Origin: Triglochin maritima
Taxonomy: Eukaryota; Streptophyta; Magnoliopsida; Alismatales; Juncaginaceae
Direction of reading: 5' to 3'
NCBI GenBank assembly: GCA_963682175.1
Contig: OY821775.1
Location: 6,854,501-6,918,500, forward strand
DNA: 64,000 nt
Part shown: one piece after another, positions 48,061 to 60,435 of the stretch
How the letters are laid out: each line of letters begins with the position of its first letter
Numbering within the stretch: the stretch's first letter is position 1
Position numbers and translations under genes: made by a program
The notes under the pieces: generated by a model
What the model was told of the DNA's origin: nothing
The model's database searches: none
Seen by the model: the letters and a program-made list of their open reading frames with translations, nothing else

Positions 48061-50023
48061 GTTTTAATATATATATATTATATGATATTAGAATAAATAT
48101 AAATTGGTGTATCTGAAATTGTTGAAAATACGAAAATCAATTATGTATGCATGTATTTAATTTTTTAAAATATACACATATATAGGGACACAAAACCCTA
48201 CACCAGCCACGCTAGAACTTCTTCAGTATTGTAACCGACTCTAGCGAGGCAACGACAACAATCGACACAACAAGCCAACAACAACTCATCCAACAATCAT
48301 GACTGTGGACATACACTTTGCTGATGATATAATAGATCCCCCCTCAATCACCCAAATAGTGAGTTCCGATCTAGCAGCTATGACGATCAATCTTTATGTT
48401 ATTGTAACCGAGTTTACATCTAAAAAACTCCTCCTAGAAAAAGGTTACAGAGACAAGAAATTCATATTGGACACAAGTGTCTAACATATTTTGGTGAGTT
48501 TATGTACCCTAATCCAAAGTAAGAACGCACACTCGGGCGGAAGTTGTGCGTTCATAATGCAATCCTAAGTTTAGTGCTCAATTGTGAACTCGATTGATCA
48601 ATTTGGAGTTTGTAATTTTTTTATTTTTTGATTGGTAATTTGGAGTTTGTACTTCCTTTTGTTTAAATTTATATTATACTAAGAACAGATTGAGAGGTTT
48701 CTTGGTGTTAAAATTAATATCGACGTGAGGAAGTTTTTTGACACTAAAATTTGAAGTTACAACTATTTGTTCTACTAAGAAACACATAATGTTGAGATGT
48801 AAAAGTAATACACATTGCAACAATCTAGTGTTACATTATTATTTAGCCCCTCGTGACCTATTATGTGTACAAACAGTTGACATAAAAGGAACATAAAGAA
48901 CACAAAACGGTGGGAGGATACGAGTCATAAAAGGAATTTCTCTTGCGTGTGGCCCTCACAAATTAAGCTGAATCGTGGGATGGGACACATGAGTACCCGT
49001 TCGATTATTGTCCTCCACCACCTACTATACTTTTCTCTTTTGGTCCCCACTACATTACTACATACCGTTCCAAAAACTTCACTTGGAATTGTTGCTTTAT
49101 TTAAAGCTTTTGGGACCATCTCTCTTTTTCCCCCAAATTTTAAGTCTCATTTGTTTTTTTCTTGTTTTTACCGTGTTTCTCTTTTTGTTTGATTGCTAAC
49201 TCTACCGTTTATTCTGATTTTTTTTCTAGTTCTGACTAGCCTAGTTTCAATGTCATATGTCCCTTTTTATTCGATTTTGAATGCGACATAATAAAAAATA
49301 AACTCTCTCATTTTAGTAGAGAACAAAAGCTAGAGCGTGAAAGATAAGTATTAGAAATTAAGAATTTTGGAACGGAATTGTATTGATTTTCTGTAAAATG
49401 AGTGGTTGACTTCTTCTCGTTCATAATCGGGGAATGAGTCCGACTCCAACTTTCCATACAAAAAACTTCGACACAACTCTAATTTGAAAGAGTTGTGTGA
49501 CCAACTCTAAGGTTTGATATTGTGTACGGAATGAGTCCGACTCAAATTTGATACTCTAAGGTTTCGAGTTTTTTTATTTATTTTCTAAAAGGAGATATAT
49601 TGGAATTGGATGAAACAAATTATGTAAGAGTATGTGATGACGATGTGCAAATAGGTATGGTAACATGTATTTTATTTTGGTAATAATAAGATTAAGAGGT
49701 GGATAAAAGGTTAGTCATTCCAATTAGACTACTAAATCCTAATCACGTAACTATATTTGTTGGATGTAATTAGAATACGAATATGGATAAGTATGTCTCT
49801 TACTAACTTTGAAACTCATATTCCTAAGCAAATTATAATCCTCTCATCGACAGCTTAGCAATAACATTTTTAATTAGAAATAAAAAACATGTACTCCCCA
49901 TCACGAATCTTTTCCGAATTTTTCATACATTGTTTTTTAAAATTAGTTATTTTGAGCTGCACGGAACTCTTAACTCGTGGGCCGTCCAACACAATAAGAA
50001 GCTTACTAATATTTCCAATCCTA
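48061..50023. other. Intergenic sequence, no gene recognised
   Basis: Only short open frames without motifs are present, and no repeat boundary was recognised. Confidence 0.45.
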
Positions 50024-50432
50024 CAACGTTATTAACGGCGCCCAAACAGTTTCTGGGCACTTCGATTTCTTTCTCAGCCACGTTAGCTTCTCTCTCCGTC
50101 ACGTCAGCTCAAACCAACTCCTTAAATTTTTCTTAACCACATCCAGAAACAACTCAAACGCCTTATACGTCATTTTGGAATCAATTGTAGGCAAAACACG
50201 AAAATTTGTCAAAATATTTTAAAAAACATAAACAAATAAAAAATTTATTTTCATAAAAATATATTTGAAAAACGATTTTAAATAATTTTTAAAATATTTT
50301 TTGAAAAAAAGAGAGGAACCAATGGAGGGCCAGGTGGCCCCCTCACCCGGGTGCCCTGGGCGCACCCTCCCGTTAAGGGAGGGCAACACGGGTGTCCTTT
50401 TTGGACGCCCGAGTGTAGAGCACCCGATGGTC
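50024..50432. mobile_element. Probable Harbinger-type MITE of the 34208/57349 family
   Basis: It contains GTTATTAACGGCGCCC near the left end, CACGTCAGCTC after TCTCTCTCCG, an AT-rich middle and a GC-rich right end (CACCCGGGTGCCCTGGGCG, GAGCACCCGATGG). These are in the same order as in 34208-34791. The ends are diverged and no clear target duplication was found. Confidence 0.5.
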
Positions 50433-50718
50433 TTAGTTTGCCAACAAATCGACGAACTCAATGATATTGCTTGGAAGCATAATCCCCGTTGTTTTAGTGA
50501 TTATTCAATACCATATATGATTTAATAAGTGCGTGTCATTTTCCTATTCATCATTATGTGTAAACTAATCTTTCTCCCACGAGCTCTTAAGTATCACAAA
50601 TCAAAGGGCTCTAATAGTTGTATAAATCTAATGTTTGCTAATCATTACGTACATGATGTTCTGCCTGATGGTCTAGAAGAGTGACCTTGTGTTGGATATT
50701 TCATGAAACCATTCCAAC

Positions 50719-51204
50719 CAGGGGTGTAAACGGGGCGGGTAATACCCATATACCCGGTCACCCGCCCCGAGCGGGTACGGGTATGGGTACAAAAATTCAT
50801 ACCCGTTTAAAAATTCAAACCCGTATACCCGTACCCGTTTACCCGCTTAATAAACGGGTCGGGTACGGGTATACGCATTACCCATACCCGTTTACCCGTA
50901 TACCCGTTAAGATATATTATATATTATATATAATATTTTTTTAATATTTTATATGTTATATATTATATATTTTTTATATATAATATATATTTTATATAAT
51001 ATATATTATATTTTTATATATTATATATTATACCCGCTATACCCGTTTACCCGCCCCGTACCCGCTAACTTAACGGGTACGGGTCGGGTACGGGTATATA
51101 TGTTTTTTGCCGGGTATATACCCGTACCCGTACCTGCTAATTTAGCCGGGTACGGGTACGGGTAGGGGCATACCCGACCCGTACCCGACCCGTTTACACC
51201 CCTA
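50719..51204. mobile_element. hAT MITE with CCCGTA-type repeats, TSD ATTCCAAC
   Basis: A perfect 8 bp duplication ATTCCAAC (50711-50718 and 51205-51212) flanks a 486 bp unit. Its ends CAGGGGTGTAAACGGG and the complement of TAGGGGTGTAAACGGG form terminal inverted repeats. Both halves are built from many CGGGTA/ACGGGT words, and the centre (about 50910-51030) is an AT palindrome. Eight-base duplication and CAGGGGTG ends place it in the hAT superfamily. It has no coding capacity. Confidence 0.92.
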
Positions 51205-51704
51205 ATTCCAACAATTGTTAGGTGAAGGTGGACAATTTGTGTGAATTTTTTTCATGCAAATTTAGTTTTATACGGTCATGATTTTATATATTTATTTCAA
51301 AATCAACCTCTTTTTCATGGAATAATGCAAGATCTGCTTCAATATTTTGTTATGGTTTTCACATTGACTTTAGAACGGAATGAATGTGATGTCAGTTATT
51401 TAACTAATTTTTCATATCAGATTTTCAACTATAGAGTAAATTTACCTACCAATCATGATTCCTTGGGAATTCTTAAAATCCTGTGTGTTTGCATTTTATA
51501 GATCCAGAATATCTTTCACTTTCTCTTAGATTAATTTTTTGAACATTTTTTTCTTTCTAGAGTGTTCTTATCATAACCCCAAGTTTATTTGTCATATGAA
51601 AGGAAGTGCAGAACAAAATTCAAGATTTTATTGAGGTGACATGTTTAATTAAAAGATGATCCTTAATGTCGTGTTCCATGACTAAAAAATTCATACTCCT
51701 CGTG

Positions 51705-53535
51705 CCGTAATTTTTTAATATAATAAAAAAAAAATTAAAAATTCGAAATTTAGGAAAAAAAAATTTTTTTTCTCCAAAACATGGTGGATCGCGGGTGTGA
51801 CCCGCGATCCGTGGGGGCACGGATCGCGGTTCCCACCCGCGATCCGTCCCTCCCGCCAAATTTTTTTTTTTTTTTTGAAAATTTCACGGATCGCGGTTCC
51901 CACCCGCGATCCGTCCCTCCCGCCAAATTTTTTAATTTTTTTTTAATTTCTTTATTTCTATTTTTCTTTTTTATTATAATTATTTTTAATCTTTTTAAAA
52001 ATCTTTTTTTTCAAAATATGTTTTCTAATTTATATTATTTTTTAAAAATTTAAAAATTTGTTTTTAATGTTTTCAAAAATCGACCTCCAAATCACGTCGA
52101 TAACCCGACGTATTGAATTGTTATGGTATTTTATACAATAAAAAAACAAAATTTATTTGTCAGAATAATAAATTATTTGCAACTAAAACTTAAACAAACA
52201 CTAAAACTAATTAAAACAAAAAATTGGTAACGTTGTCGAAAATTCGTAGGGTGTACACACATTACAAACAGTTTTGGAGGTCGATACAGCAAAAAATTAA
52301 AAACACAATTAAATTTTTTTTAAAAATAATAACAATTACAAAACATATTTTGGAAAGAAATATAATAAAAAAATTTAGTTAAAATGATTTTAAAAAAATT
52401 CAAAACATAAAATACTACGACTAAAATCCGTGATTTTATTTATTTTCTTTTATTGTTTTTGATTTTTTCGGTTTTCTGTTTTAGTTTTTTTTTCTTCTGT
52501 TTTTCTTTTTTATTTTAGTTATTTATAATCTTTTTTAAAATCTTTTTTTTTTCAAAATATGTTTTCTAATTGATATTATTTATTAAAAAAATTTTAATTT
52601 TGTTTTTAATTTTTTCAATAAACGACCTCTAAATCACGTCGATAACTCGGCGTGTATTGAATTGTTAGGGTATTTTATACAATATAAAAATAAAATTTCT
52701 TAGTTAGAATAATAAATTATTTACAACTGAATATTAAACAAACCATAAAACATTACAAACATTTTGGAGGTCGATACAGCAAAAAATTAAAAACAAAATT
52801 CAAATTTTTTAAAAATTAATAACAATTACAAAACATATTTTGAAATATATATATATATATAAAACATAGTTAAAATGATTTGTAAAAAAACAAAACATAA
52901 AATCAAAAACAATAAAAGAAAATAAAAAAGTCACGGATTTTGATTTTTTTAAAATCGTTTTAACTATGTTTTTTGTTATATTTATTTTCAAAATATGTTT
53001 TGTAATTGTTATTATTTTTTAAAATTTTTTAATTGTGTTTTTAATTTTTTGCTGTATCGACCTCCAAAAATATTTACAATGTGTGTACACCCTACTAATT
53101 TTTGATAACGTTTCGAATTTTTTGTTTTAATTAGTTTTAGTGTTTGTTTAATATTCAGTTGTAAATAATTTATTAATCTGGCTAAAAAAATTTGTTTTTT
53201 TATTGTATAAAATACCCTAACATTTCAATACGTCGGGTTATCGACGTGATTTAGAGGTCGATTATTGGAAAAATTAAAAATAATTTTAAAAAAATTAGAA
53301 AAATAATATAAATTAGAAAACTTATTTTGAAAAAAAAAGATTTAAAAAAAGATTACAAATAATTACAATAAAAAATAAAAACAGAAAAGAAAAAACAAAA
53401 ACAGAAAATAAAAAAAAAAATTGGCGGGAACACGGATCGCGGGTCACACCCGCGATCCACCTAGTTTTGGAATTTTTTTTTTTTTCCTAAACTTCAAATT
53501 TTTAATTTTTTTTTTATTATATTAAAAAATTTCGG
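51705..53535. mobile_element. 1.83 kb fold-back MULE-type element, TSD CTCCTCGTG
   Basis: A perfect 9 bp duplication CTCCTCGTG lies at 51696-51704 and 53536-53544. The ends CCGTAATTTTTTAAT and (complement) CCGAAATTTTTTAAT begin terminal inverted repeats of about 130 bp that include GGATCGCGGGTGTGACCCGC. Further inverted pairs continue inward: the block with ATCACGTCGATAACCCGACG (about 52090) mirrors 53240, and GTAGGGTGTACACACATT (about 52247) mirrors 53090. The middle (52440-52830) repeats the same blocks. Nine-base duplications and long TIRs fit Mutator-like elements. No transposase frame is present. Confidence 0.85.
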
Positions 53536-53544
53536 CTCCTCGTG

Positions 53545-53668
53545 CCCATTTTTCGTTATAATTAGACCAAATGAAATCTAAATCAAAACGAAGAAACAAT
53601 AAAAGTTGAATCAAGAAACTATCACACCCGACGTCCCGACCCAACGACATCACCTAATAATGCACCTT

Positions 53669-53703
<35 letters not shown>

Positions 53704-56700
53704 TTTCACACTCAACACCACTGCGGCACTGACTACACGCATAATTAACATAATTTTTCACAGAACCACCCAACCAATCGTGTTAAAACTTGTCCCCGCT
53801 TTCCATGCTCCGAAAGCGATTTTCCTCCAAGTGGAGCTTTATTCCTTTTGGATTCTTGCATAGGCATTAGGCAATTATGCAAGATGATAGTAACTTGCCA
53901 TGCAATGACCACTTGCCCTTTTCTCAAATTATTTTGTTTAATTCTCCAAAACCTTGTGCTGCTGAGTGGCCCCAATTATTCACTCACTCCTCTCTTCTCT
54001 CCACCCATCAATCATCATCAACACAACAATAACAAAATGAAACCTACACACAATTTCTCATAGCTTTTGGCTTTGCACCTCCATTTCATGGCTTCAACTG
54101 GTTGTCTCCCAATGATAGAAAATGATGGCATGCATATACCTACAGGACTGGTGGGCCAACTCTTTGATGTGATTAGTTGTGCCAAGAAAAGTAGAAAACT
54201 AGACATGTTATAGTGAACTCAAATGGTAAAAATTATGTCCAATTTGAGTTCTGTGCTTGGGTTGGGTCATGGCCTCATGGGTGTCCCTGAAAGTAAACAT
54301 ATCCGTGTATTTCTGACATTATTCCCTAACCAATTTGATAGATGCTATTCATCACTCTTTTTGTTAACAAACTCTCGCTCTATCAATCTCCCAAGATTAT
54401 GCAGAAATAATATCTTCCAAGATTAACGGAGGGGTAACATAACATAATATAGCAACGTAATTTCAATTAGAATTACCAACTAGGATTAGCTTAGCTGGTA
54501 GATTTCTGATTTTTATTGGTCATAATAAGGTATTAGATTCCATAGTGGTTGCTAGCTAGTTAATCCTAACCGCTAAAGCATGGAAACATTTGAATGTTTA
54601 ACCAACGAAGAATTCATCTAATTCATCTCCTAGCAGTAGCATAATATATTAACCACATTTAGCTTCCCAACCTTAAATGCGATTATTTGCAAGAGGAGAA
54701 GACGATTTTCTTTTTTCATTTTACTACAAAAATGATTATCGTTTTTAGGGTTCGTTGGTGGTGCTTTTTGTATAAGTGCTCGATCGTTGACTAAGCGGTT
54801 CGTGGAAAGAGCATTTGAAATTGATTACTCACTCAAACGAGTCATTATCATATATGTGCTCGTAATAGAACGCGGTCTCAAGAATATGAGTATTCACAAA
54901 AAAAGTTTTTTGACTCCATTTTCTCCTCATTAATGGAGATTACGGTCATGATAGAACAAAAATTATATTAATTTTACCAACAAAAGTGAAATGCAAGTCT
55001 TCTCTTTCATTTGCTTCCCGTGTCATTATCGTTTGTTCACCAAAAGTGGGTACCAGAAAATCAACACTTGAAGACGACTACACACATGACCTACTCATCT
55101 TAAGTTCTTAACATCGAACTCAAGGAACAAAATAAGCACTTTTCAAAGATGTGTTTTTTCCCATTTTGTTCTTATGTTTCTTTATTTATTTATTTATTTT
55201 GTTCTTATGTTCAGGTACATCGTGTTTTCCTATAAGTTCTTCCATAAATACTATTACTTCTGTAGTTCCGTTGTATACTTATTTTCGATCTTTTTCACGT
55301 TCAATTCTAAATTGCTTGTTGTGGAGTTCTCGAGTTCTTGTCCACCAACAAACAATCTCTTTATAACTCTAAAAAAAATCTTTATTACAAAAAAAAAACT
55401 CAAGAAAATAAGCTTATAAAAATCAGTAAAATAAAGAAAAGCAAACTAAATAAATTGCATCAACTCTTGGTGAGGCAACTTTTTATTAAAAAAAGGTACG
55501 AAAAAATACAACTCAAATATTTTGTGTTGAGTCAATCTCAATTTCGTTAGCTCATCTCACAAATTAAGAATGATTCAGAAAATTCTGGAATGCGAACCAA
55601 AAGTGAAAAACTGACGTAAGCGATATGGTGGAGAATAATATTATAACCCAAATAAGGGAAAGTGGGGAAAGAAAAAAAGAAAAGGAAACAGTGGGGAAGA
55701 GACGCCAATGCCATGCCTCCTCGGGTACACGCCACGTCTCCCGGGAGTACCAGTTGCACGAATCACACCGGGTCCCACTTTGCAGGGGACTCTTTTGCAC
55801 TTTACTCCTCTTTCTTTTCACTTACTGTTAAAACACCTTCTTTGTGGGTTTGGTCGCAATCATGGCATGTGGTTATTGATTCCGATTCGGCTTTAATTTG
55901 ATGAGTTTTAAGTGTAATTTTTATTGGAAGGAAATAATAAATATGATGGATTCAGAAAACGAGCTACGTGAAGAAACGACCTGGAAGTGGAGAGAGGTGA
56001 TTATTTCTTCAATTACCGATGATTTCTAGAAAATAGATTATTTTAATTGGTATAATCAGCATATTATAAAAAGCATTTTTTTATTTGGGGCTATCATGTT
56101 GTAAAACTATTTCATATTAATTTACTTTAACAAAGAGTTTGACTGTATTACTTCATTGTTCTAATAAGTTCCATTGGAAACCATGAAAATTGGAAAGTCG
56201 TGGTAGTAAATAATTCAATATTTTTCAATATTTTCTTGAAGTGTGACTAACTTCTATTTTCCACAACTAATTCAGAAAAATAAACAAATTATGACTGATC
56301 TTCCTAATATATGTTTGCCAAACAAGCAGAGCAATTCCAATGTGTTCACAAGCACATTGTCTTTTGAGCGGTTTAACTCTTCTAAAAATCCACAGTATAA
56401 ATATTAAAAAACCTTATGTCATTGGAATACGACTTAAACATTTTTAACATAAAACCAAGTCATAACCACGTATCTAAATTATGGAGCTAATCGATGATAC
56501 TCGCAAGATCTGATTGTCGAGCCATGATTTTAAATATTATAATATAAAATAAGATAAAAAAAACAACTTCAATACTAAGCCCACGTGCATTAATTCATCT
56601 GTAGAAAAAACCTGAAAACTAAAACAATAAAGAGGTTCTGAACAAAAGGTTCAAAGAGAACAGCAATACAGCATGAGTTGAAATAAAATGGAGAAACTAA

Positions 56701-57345
56701 AAGTATGTTTTGCAATAAATAAACTATTAAAAAAAGTAGAAACCAAAAGTATGATTATTAAAAAATGATTTAAAAGAAGATCCTTGATTTGACATGTTCT
56801 GGTACTGGAATAATTTTTAGGGGTATCTTGCTGGTGTTGCACTGTTGTGCCTGCAAGGAGAAGGTCGGTAGATCCACAGACCACAGCTGCCTAATGCGCT
56901 ACTATTTACAGACTATTGACCCCTGACTTTATTTTTATTGCAGAACAGATTCCTTCATTAAGTCCTCTTTACTTGTTGATAATTTGGGTCAGCTTTATAG
57001 TAACATGTAAATTTTGAATTTTGATATTTTATGTTTTAAATCAATATAGATTTATTTCTTTTACCTTTTTGTAAAAGAAATCGTACGTACTCTTGAGAAA
57101 TATTTTAAATCGATGTATAAATATGATTTATCTTACGTTTTATGTCAAAATCATACATAGTCATGATAAACAAAACAATTTTTTAAATGACTTTCTCTAC
57201 CGTCTGAATTAGAAGTTAAATTTGGAACTTTTTGCGAAAATGGTTAACTAGTATACCTGAGATAGAGGTTTTTACAAAAAAAAAAAGTAAAATTAAAAGC
57301 TTAAGGGCTTCTTAGAAACTAATCAACTTCCTAGAGAAGCCAATC
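53545..57345. other. Intergenic sequence, no gene recognised
   Basis: A (TA)15 tract lies at 53672-53701. A G-box-like CCACGTCTCC occurs near 55731, but no gene follows. Open frames at 55547-55901 overlap on both strands and show no domain. Confidence 0.45.
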
Positions 57346-57348
57346 TAA

Positions 57349-57968
57349 GGGCACCCTTGACGGGGTGCCCCGCCCGGGCGCCCGAGCGCACCCTCGTTAA
57401 CGGCCGGGGCGCTCGTGGGGCGCTCGCCCGGGCGCGTGGCCGTCCCGGGAAGACGCCCGGGCGCCCAAGGGAGGGGGCCGATTGTTTTTTTTTTAAATTT
57501 TATTTAGTTTAGGTTTTGTTATTAATGGATTGGGTATTTGTTATAAATGTGGGGTAATAATTTTTTGTAAGTGATTAAAATTAAGAAATTTCCAGAACCA
57601 ACAATTTCAAAATCTAAAAAATTTCGAGGGGGCGCTGCCCCCTTGCCACCTTACCGGCGAGGTGGAATGCCGCTCGCTCATCGGGGAGCAAGACCCCCGA
57701 TCGAACTGTAATTAGAATTAGATTTATATAAAATGTAATTTGTTAAATGTTATGTGAGAATTAAATTTGTTTAATTAAGAAATGATGTGGAGGAAAGAGA
57801 GTGTAGGGTGGGTGAGGGTAGCCCGGGCATGGGTAAGAGGGTTTTTTGGGTGGGTTGGGTGAGCTGACGTGGCAGAGAGAGAAGCTGACGTGGCAGAGAG
57901 AGAAACTAATGTGGCAGAGAGAGAGTGCAAGGTGCCCAGGGATAGCCCGAGCGCTGTTATTTGTGCTC
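57349..57968 (-). mobile_element. PIF/Harbinger-type MITE upstream of the FLZ gene, TSD TAA
   Basis: The plus strand starts GGGCACCCTTGACGGGG and the other end, read inward, is GAGCACAAATAACAGCG. They match at about 11 of 17 positions. TAA flanks it at 57346-57348 and 57969-57971. It is the reverse-oriented relative of 34208-34791. It includes three tandem copies of GC(T/-)GACGTGGCAGAGAGAG near 57865-57925. It ends 266 bp before the FLZ start codon and may lie in that gene's promoter. Confidence 0.82.
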
Positions 57969-58167
57969 TAACACTCCCTACTCCCCACCAAACAAAAAAA
58001 AAAAAGAAAGAGAGAAATGTTAAATAGACCCAAGTTGGGTCTCAAACCCAAACCCAAAACCAAAACCCCTCGAAATCGAAAGCCAGTGGTGGATTCGATT
58101 AAAGAGTCGAGATTCACCCAAACACAACCACCATATGTGGGCCCCACACCTCCCTCCCACGCCCACC

Positions 58168-58175
58168 TTTATAAC
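58168..58175 (+). promoter_or_regulatory. Probable TATA box of the FLZ gene
   Basis: TTTATAAC lies 60 bp upstream of the start codon in otherwise C-rich sequence, the only TATA-like word in the last 200 bp before the gene. Confidence 0.5.
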
Positions 58176-58234
58176 CCCCCATCTCTCCCCCGACTCCAAA
58201 CCCCACCTCTCTTTCTTTTTTCCATCTCTTTTCC

Positions 58235-59035
58235 ATGGCCACGATCTGGAACGGAAAGGTGACTCTCTCCGACGACCTCGACTCGGCGGCCTCCGGAAGC
58301 GGCCGTGTCTTCCCAGGTTACCACCTGGCGTCGTCGTCCATGGGCCGCCGAAGGAACAGCTACCGCGCCCTTGGGTCCCCTCGCAGCCCTAGGTTTTTCC
58401 ACGAAAGTAGGTTTGAGGATGACGCTAGGTATTTTCTTGACTCCTGCGCGCTCTGCAAGAAGCCGTTGGGTGGGAGCCGCGACATCTTCATGTATAGGTG
58501 AGGCGTTCGTTTGGGATTTTGATGGAAATCGATGTTCTGTTTGGTTTTAGGGCGTAAAAATTTGGGTTTTCTGGAGATTTGTCTTCCACAGCTCGTATCT
58601 TTTCCGGTTGATTTCGTCATTTTTGGTGCGAATCAAAGTTTTCTTTTTTATTTTATTTTCCCCGAAAACAAGGTTTTAAGGTTGTAAAGATTTGAGTTTT
58701 TCTGGTGATTTGTCTTCCAAAGATCCGATCTTTCACGGTTTTCTTCACCTTTTCAACCGATTTCCGTTTTTTTCTCCAACAATCAAACTGTTTTCCTACG
58801 AAAGATCGTATTTTCCCGAAATTTTCCCCTAAAAGATGGGATTTTTAACAGTTTTTTTATTAAAAATTGCAGGGGAGACACGGCCTTCTGCAGCGAAGAG
58901 TGCCGGCAAGAGCAGATCGAGATGGACGAGGCGAAGGAGAAGAATTGGAGCCACCTCTCCATGAAGGCCTCATCCCGGAAGGAGCAGAAAGGGAACATCC
59001 CCGTCCGCCCTACCGGAGCCATCGTCGCCGGCTGA
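58235..59035 (+). CDS. FCS-like zinc finger (FLZ, DUF581) protein
   Basis: Two exons (58235-58497 and 58873-59035) join within the Arg88 codon across a 375 bp GT-AG intron and encode 141 residues. The FLZ domain starts at FLDSC (67-71) with zinc ligands C71, C74, C94 and C98. It includes the diagnostic FCSEEC and then RQEQIEMDEAKEKN. These plant proteins bind SnRK1 kinase subunits and act in sugar and stress signalling. The N-terminal part is Ser/Arg-rich with the short conserved motif SPRSPRFF. The intron position, between DIFMYR and GDT, is usual for the family. The C-rich context and high exon GC contrast with the AT-rich surroundings. Confidence 0.95.
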
Positions 59036-59986
59036 AACCCCCAAAGATCTCACCTTTTATAAGTAAAATCGAAGAACACGAGGAGAAGTCTCGTTTTGTT
59101 CTTCGTTTTCCGCCTTTTTTAGGGAAGAAAGAAAAAAAAAGGTCTTGTTGTAGATCTTGGTTAGTTGGTTGGGTGTGTTTCGTTTTTGATCGTCCTATGT
59201 TGGTCTGACGGTCGTGGTCTGTTGGGTTTGTGGTTGAGGAGATCGGATCCGGATGTAACCATGTAAAGACCTCAATAGTGATGGTGGAAAGCTTGAAGTA
59301 ATTCGATATCATCTTTGTTACTAATCTGGATCTGTGATTTGTTGTTTGTTATTGATTTTGTTTCATGGATCCTGCATGAGCTCATCCTCAGCTCTGATTT
59401 GCGGTTTTGCGAGTTTTTCCAATCACAAAAATAGCAAATTTTCTTCTGAATTTGTGTTTTTTTTGTCTTGGAATTCCTCGTTGTGGTGTTTGGCTGGTGA
59501 TTGTTGTGGTTGATTTATTTTGGTATTTTTTAAAATTGTTCTTTAGTTGGAGTTCATTAATCCTTATTTTCCTTGATTATTATTTTTGCAGTTCAGTTTT
59601 CAAAAGGTGCTAAAATAAACCCCAAAACAATTATTTAAGTTGCAGCAACATTCGTTGTTTATCAAGTATTTCTTCAAGCTCTGTGGGTGAGTTATCAAAA
59701 TAAATAGAAGTGGTTCGGCAAAGGCGTGGGGTGCTTTTTTTTGGGAAAATTAAGTATTTTTTTCTTTTTCACTTTTATTTCGTAATATACACATGTAAAA
59801 GTCATGGAATGGAATGATTTCTTGGTGGAATCTCAGGTGAAATTCATTTCTAGTGGATTCTTTCCGAGAGACCTGTATTGTTTGTTGTTTTCCCTCTTCT
59901 TGTTTTCAAATTTAACATGCTGTCTTTTCAATTTTCACTTTCGACTCTCGAGACATTGGAAAGGTACTGTTGAGTTCTGAAACCCG
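59036..59986. other. 3' flank of the FLZ gene
   Basis: T- and G-rich sequence probably contains the 3' untranslated region (to roughly 59350). No further gene was recognised. Confidence 0.45.
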
Positions 59987-60383
59987 GTATTTGTAGGGAG
60001 GGATCTAAGATGCACTAACACGACTATGGATTACACGCACAACAAATATAGAATATTGATTGCGGAAATTAATTTCGGGTCCTCTCCCGATTTCAATGCA
60101 ACAAGTAAACACGAATAAGATGAAAATAACAAGCAATCACACAACACACCTGAAGCAAACCACGAAACACACGATTTTACAATGTTCGGCAAGATACCTA
60201 CGTTCTTCTGGGGTCTCTTGCGGGTTTCATTTCCTTGAAGCTCTTATCCAACAAGAGAAGTCTCCGAGATTACAAACGATTGGAAGCAATATGTCTCGCA
60301 AAGCATTCTAGATCTCTCTCTAGCCTAATCTCTCTCAATGAAATAAGTATTCTATGTTCTGTTACAAAATTAGGGCAAAAACC

Positions 60384-60392
60384 TATTTATAA
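60384..60392 (-). promoter_or_regulatory. TATA box of the copia-type solo LTR
   Basis: The minus strand reads ATTATAAATAGG about 45 bp downstream of the last palindrome of array 4. GAGAGAGATTAGG leader sequence follows. Confidence 0.6.
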
Positions 60393-60435
60393 TGGGCTAA
60401 AATCGTACATTAAATCATTCAGATTGTGCATTAAT

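Noticed and set aside
46170..48190. A complete LTR around array 3
   Set aside because: TG and CA candidates exist at many places, but none gave a matching target duplication, so only the promoter-like part is reported.
48299..48484. 61-codon frame containing FADD, resembling an RT motif
   Set aside because: No other reverse transcriptase motif is present nearby, so the four-residue match is likely chance.
54485..54545. tRNA-like box A (TTAGCTTAGCTGGTAGA)
   Set aside because: No proper box B, acceptor stem or anticodon arm can be formed; at most a degenerate tRNA-derived SINE head.
55547..55901. Overlapping frames on both strands near a G-box-like CACGTC
   Set aside because: No domain, splice structure or conserved motif; treated as intergenic.
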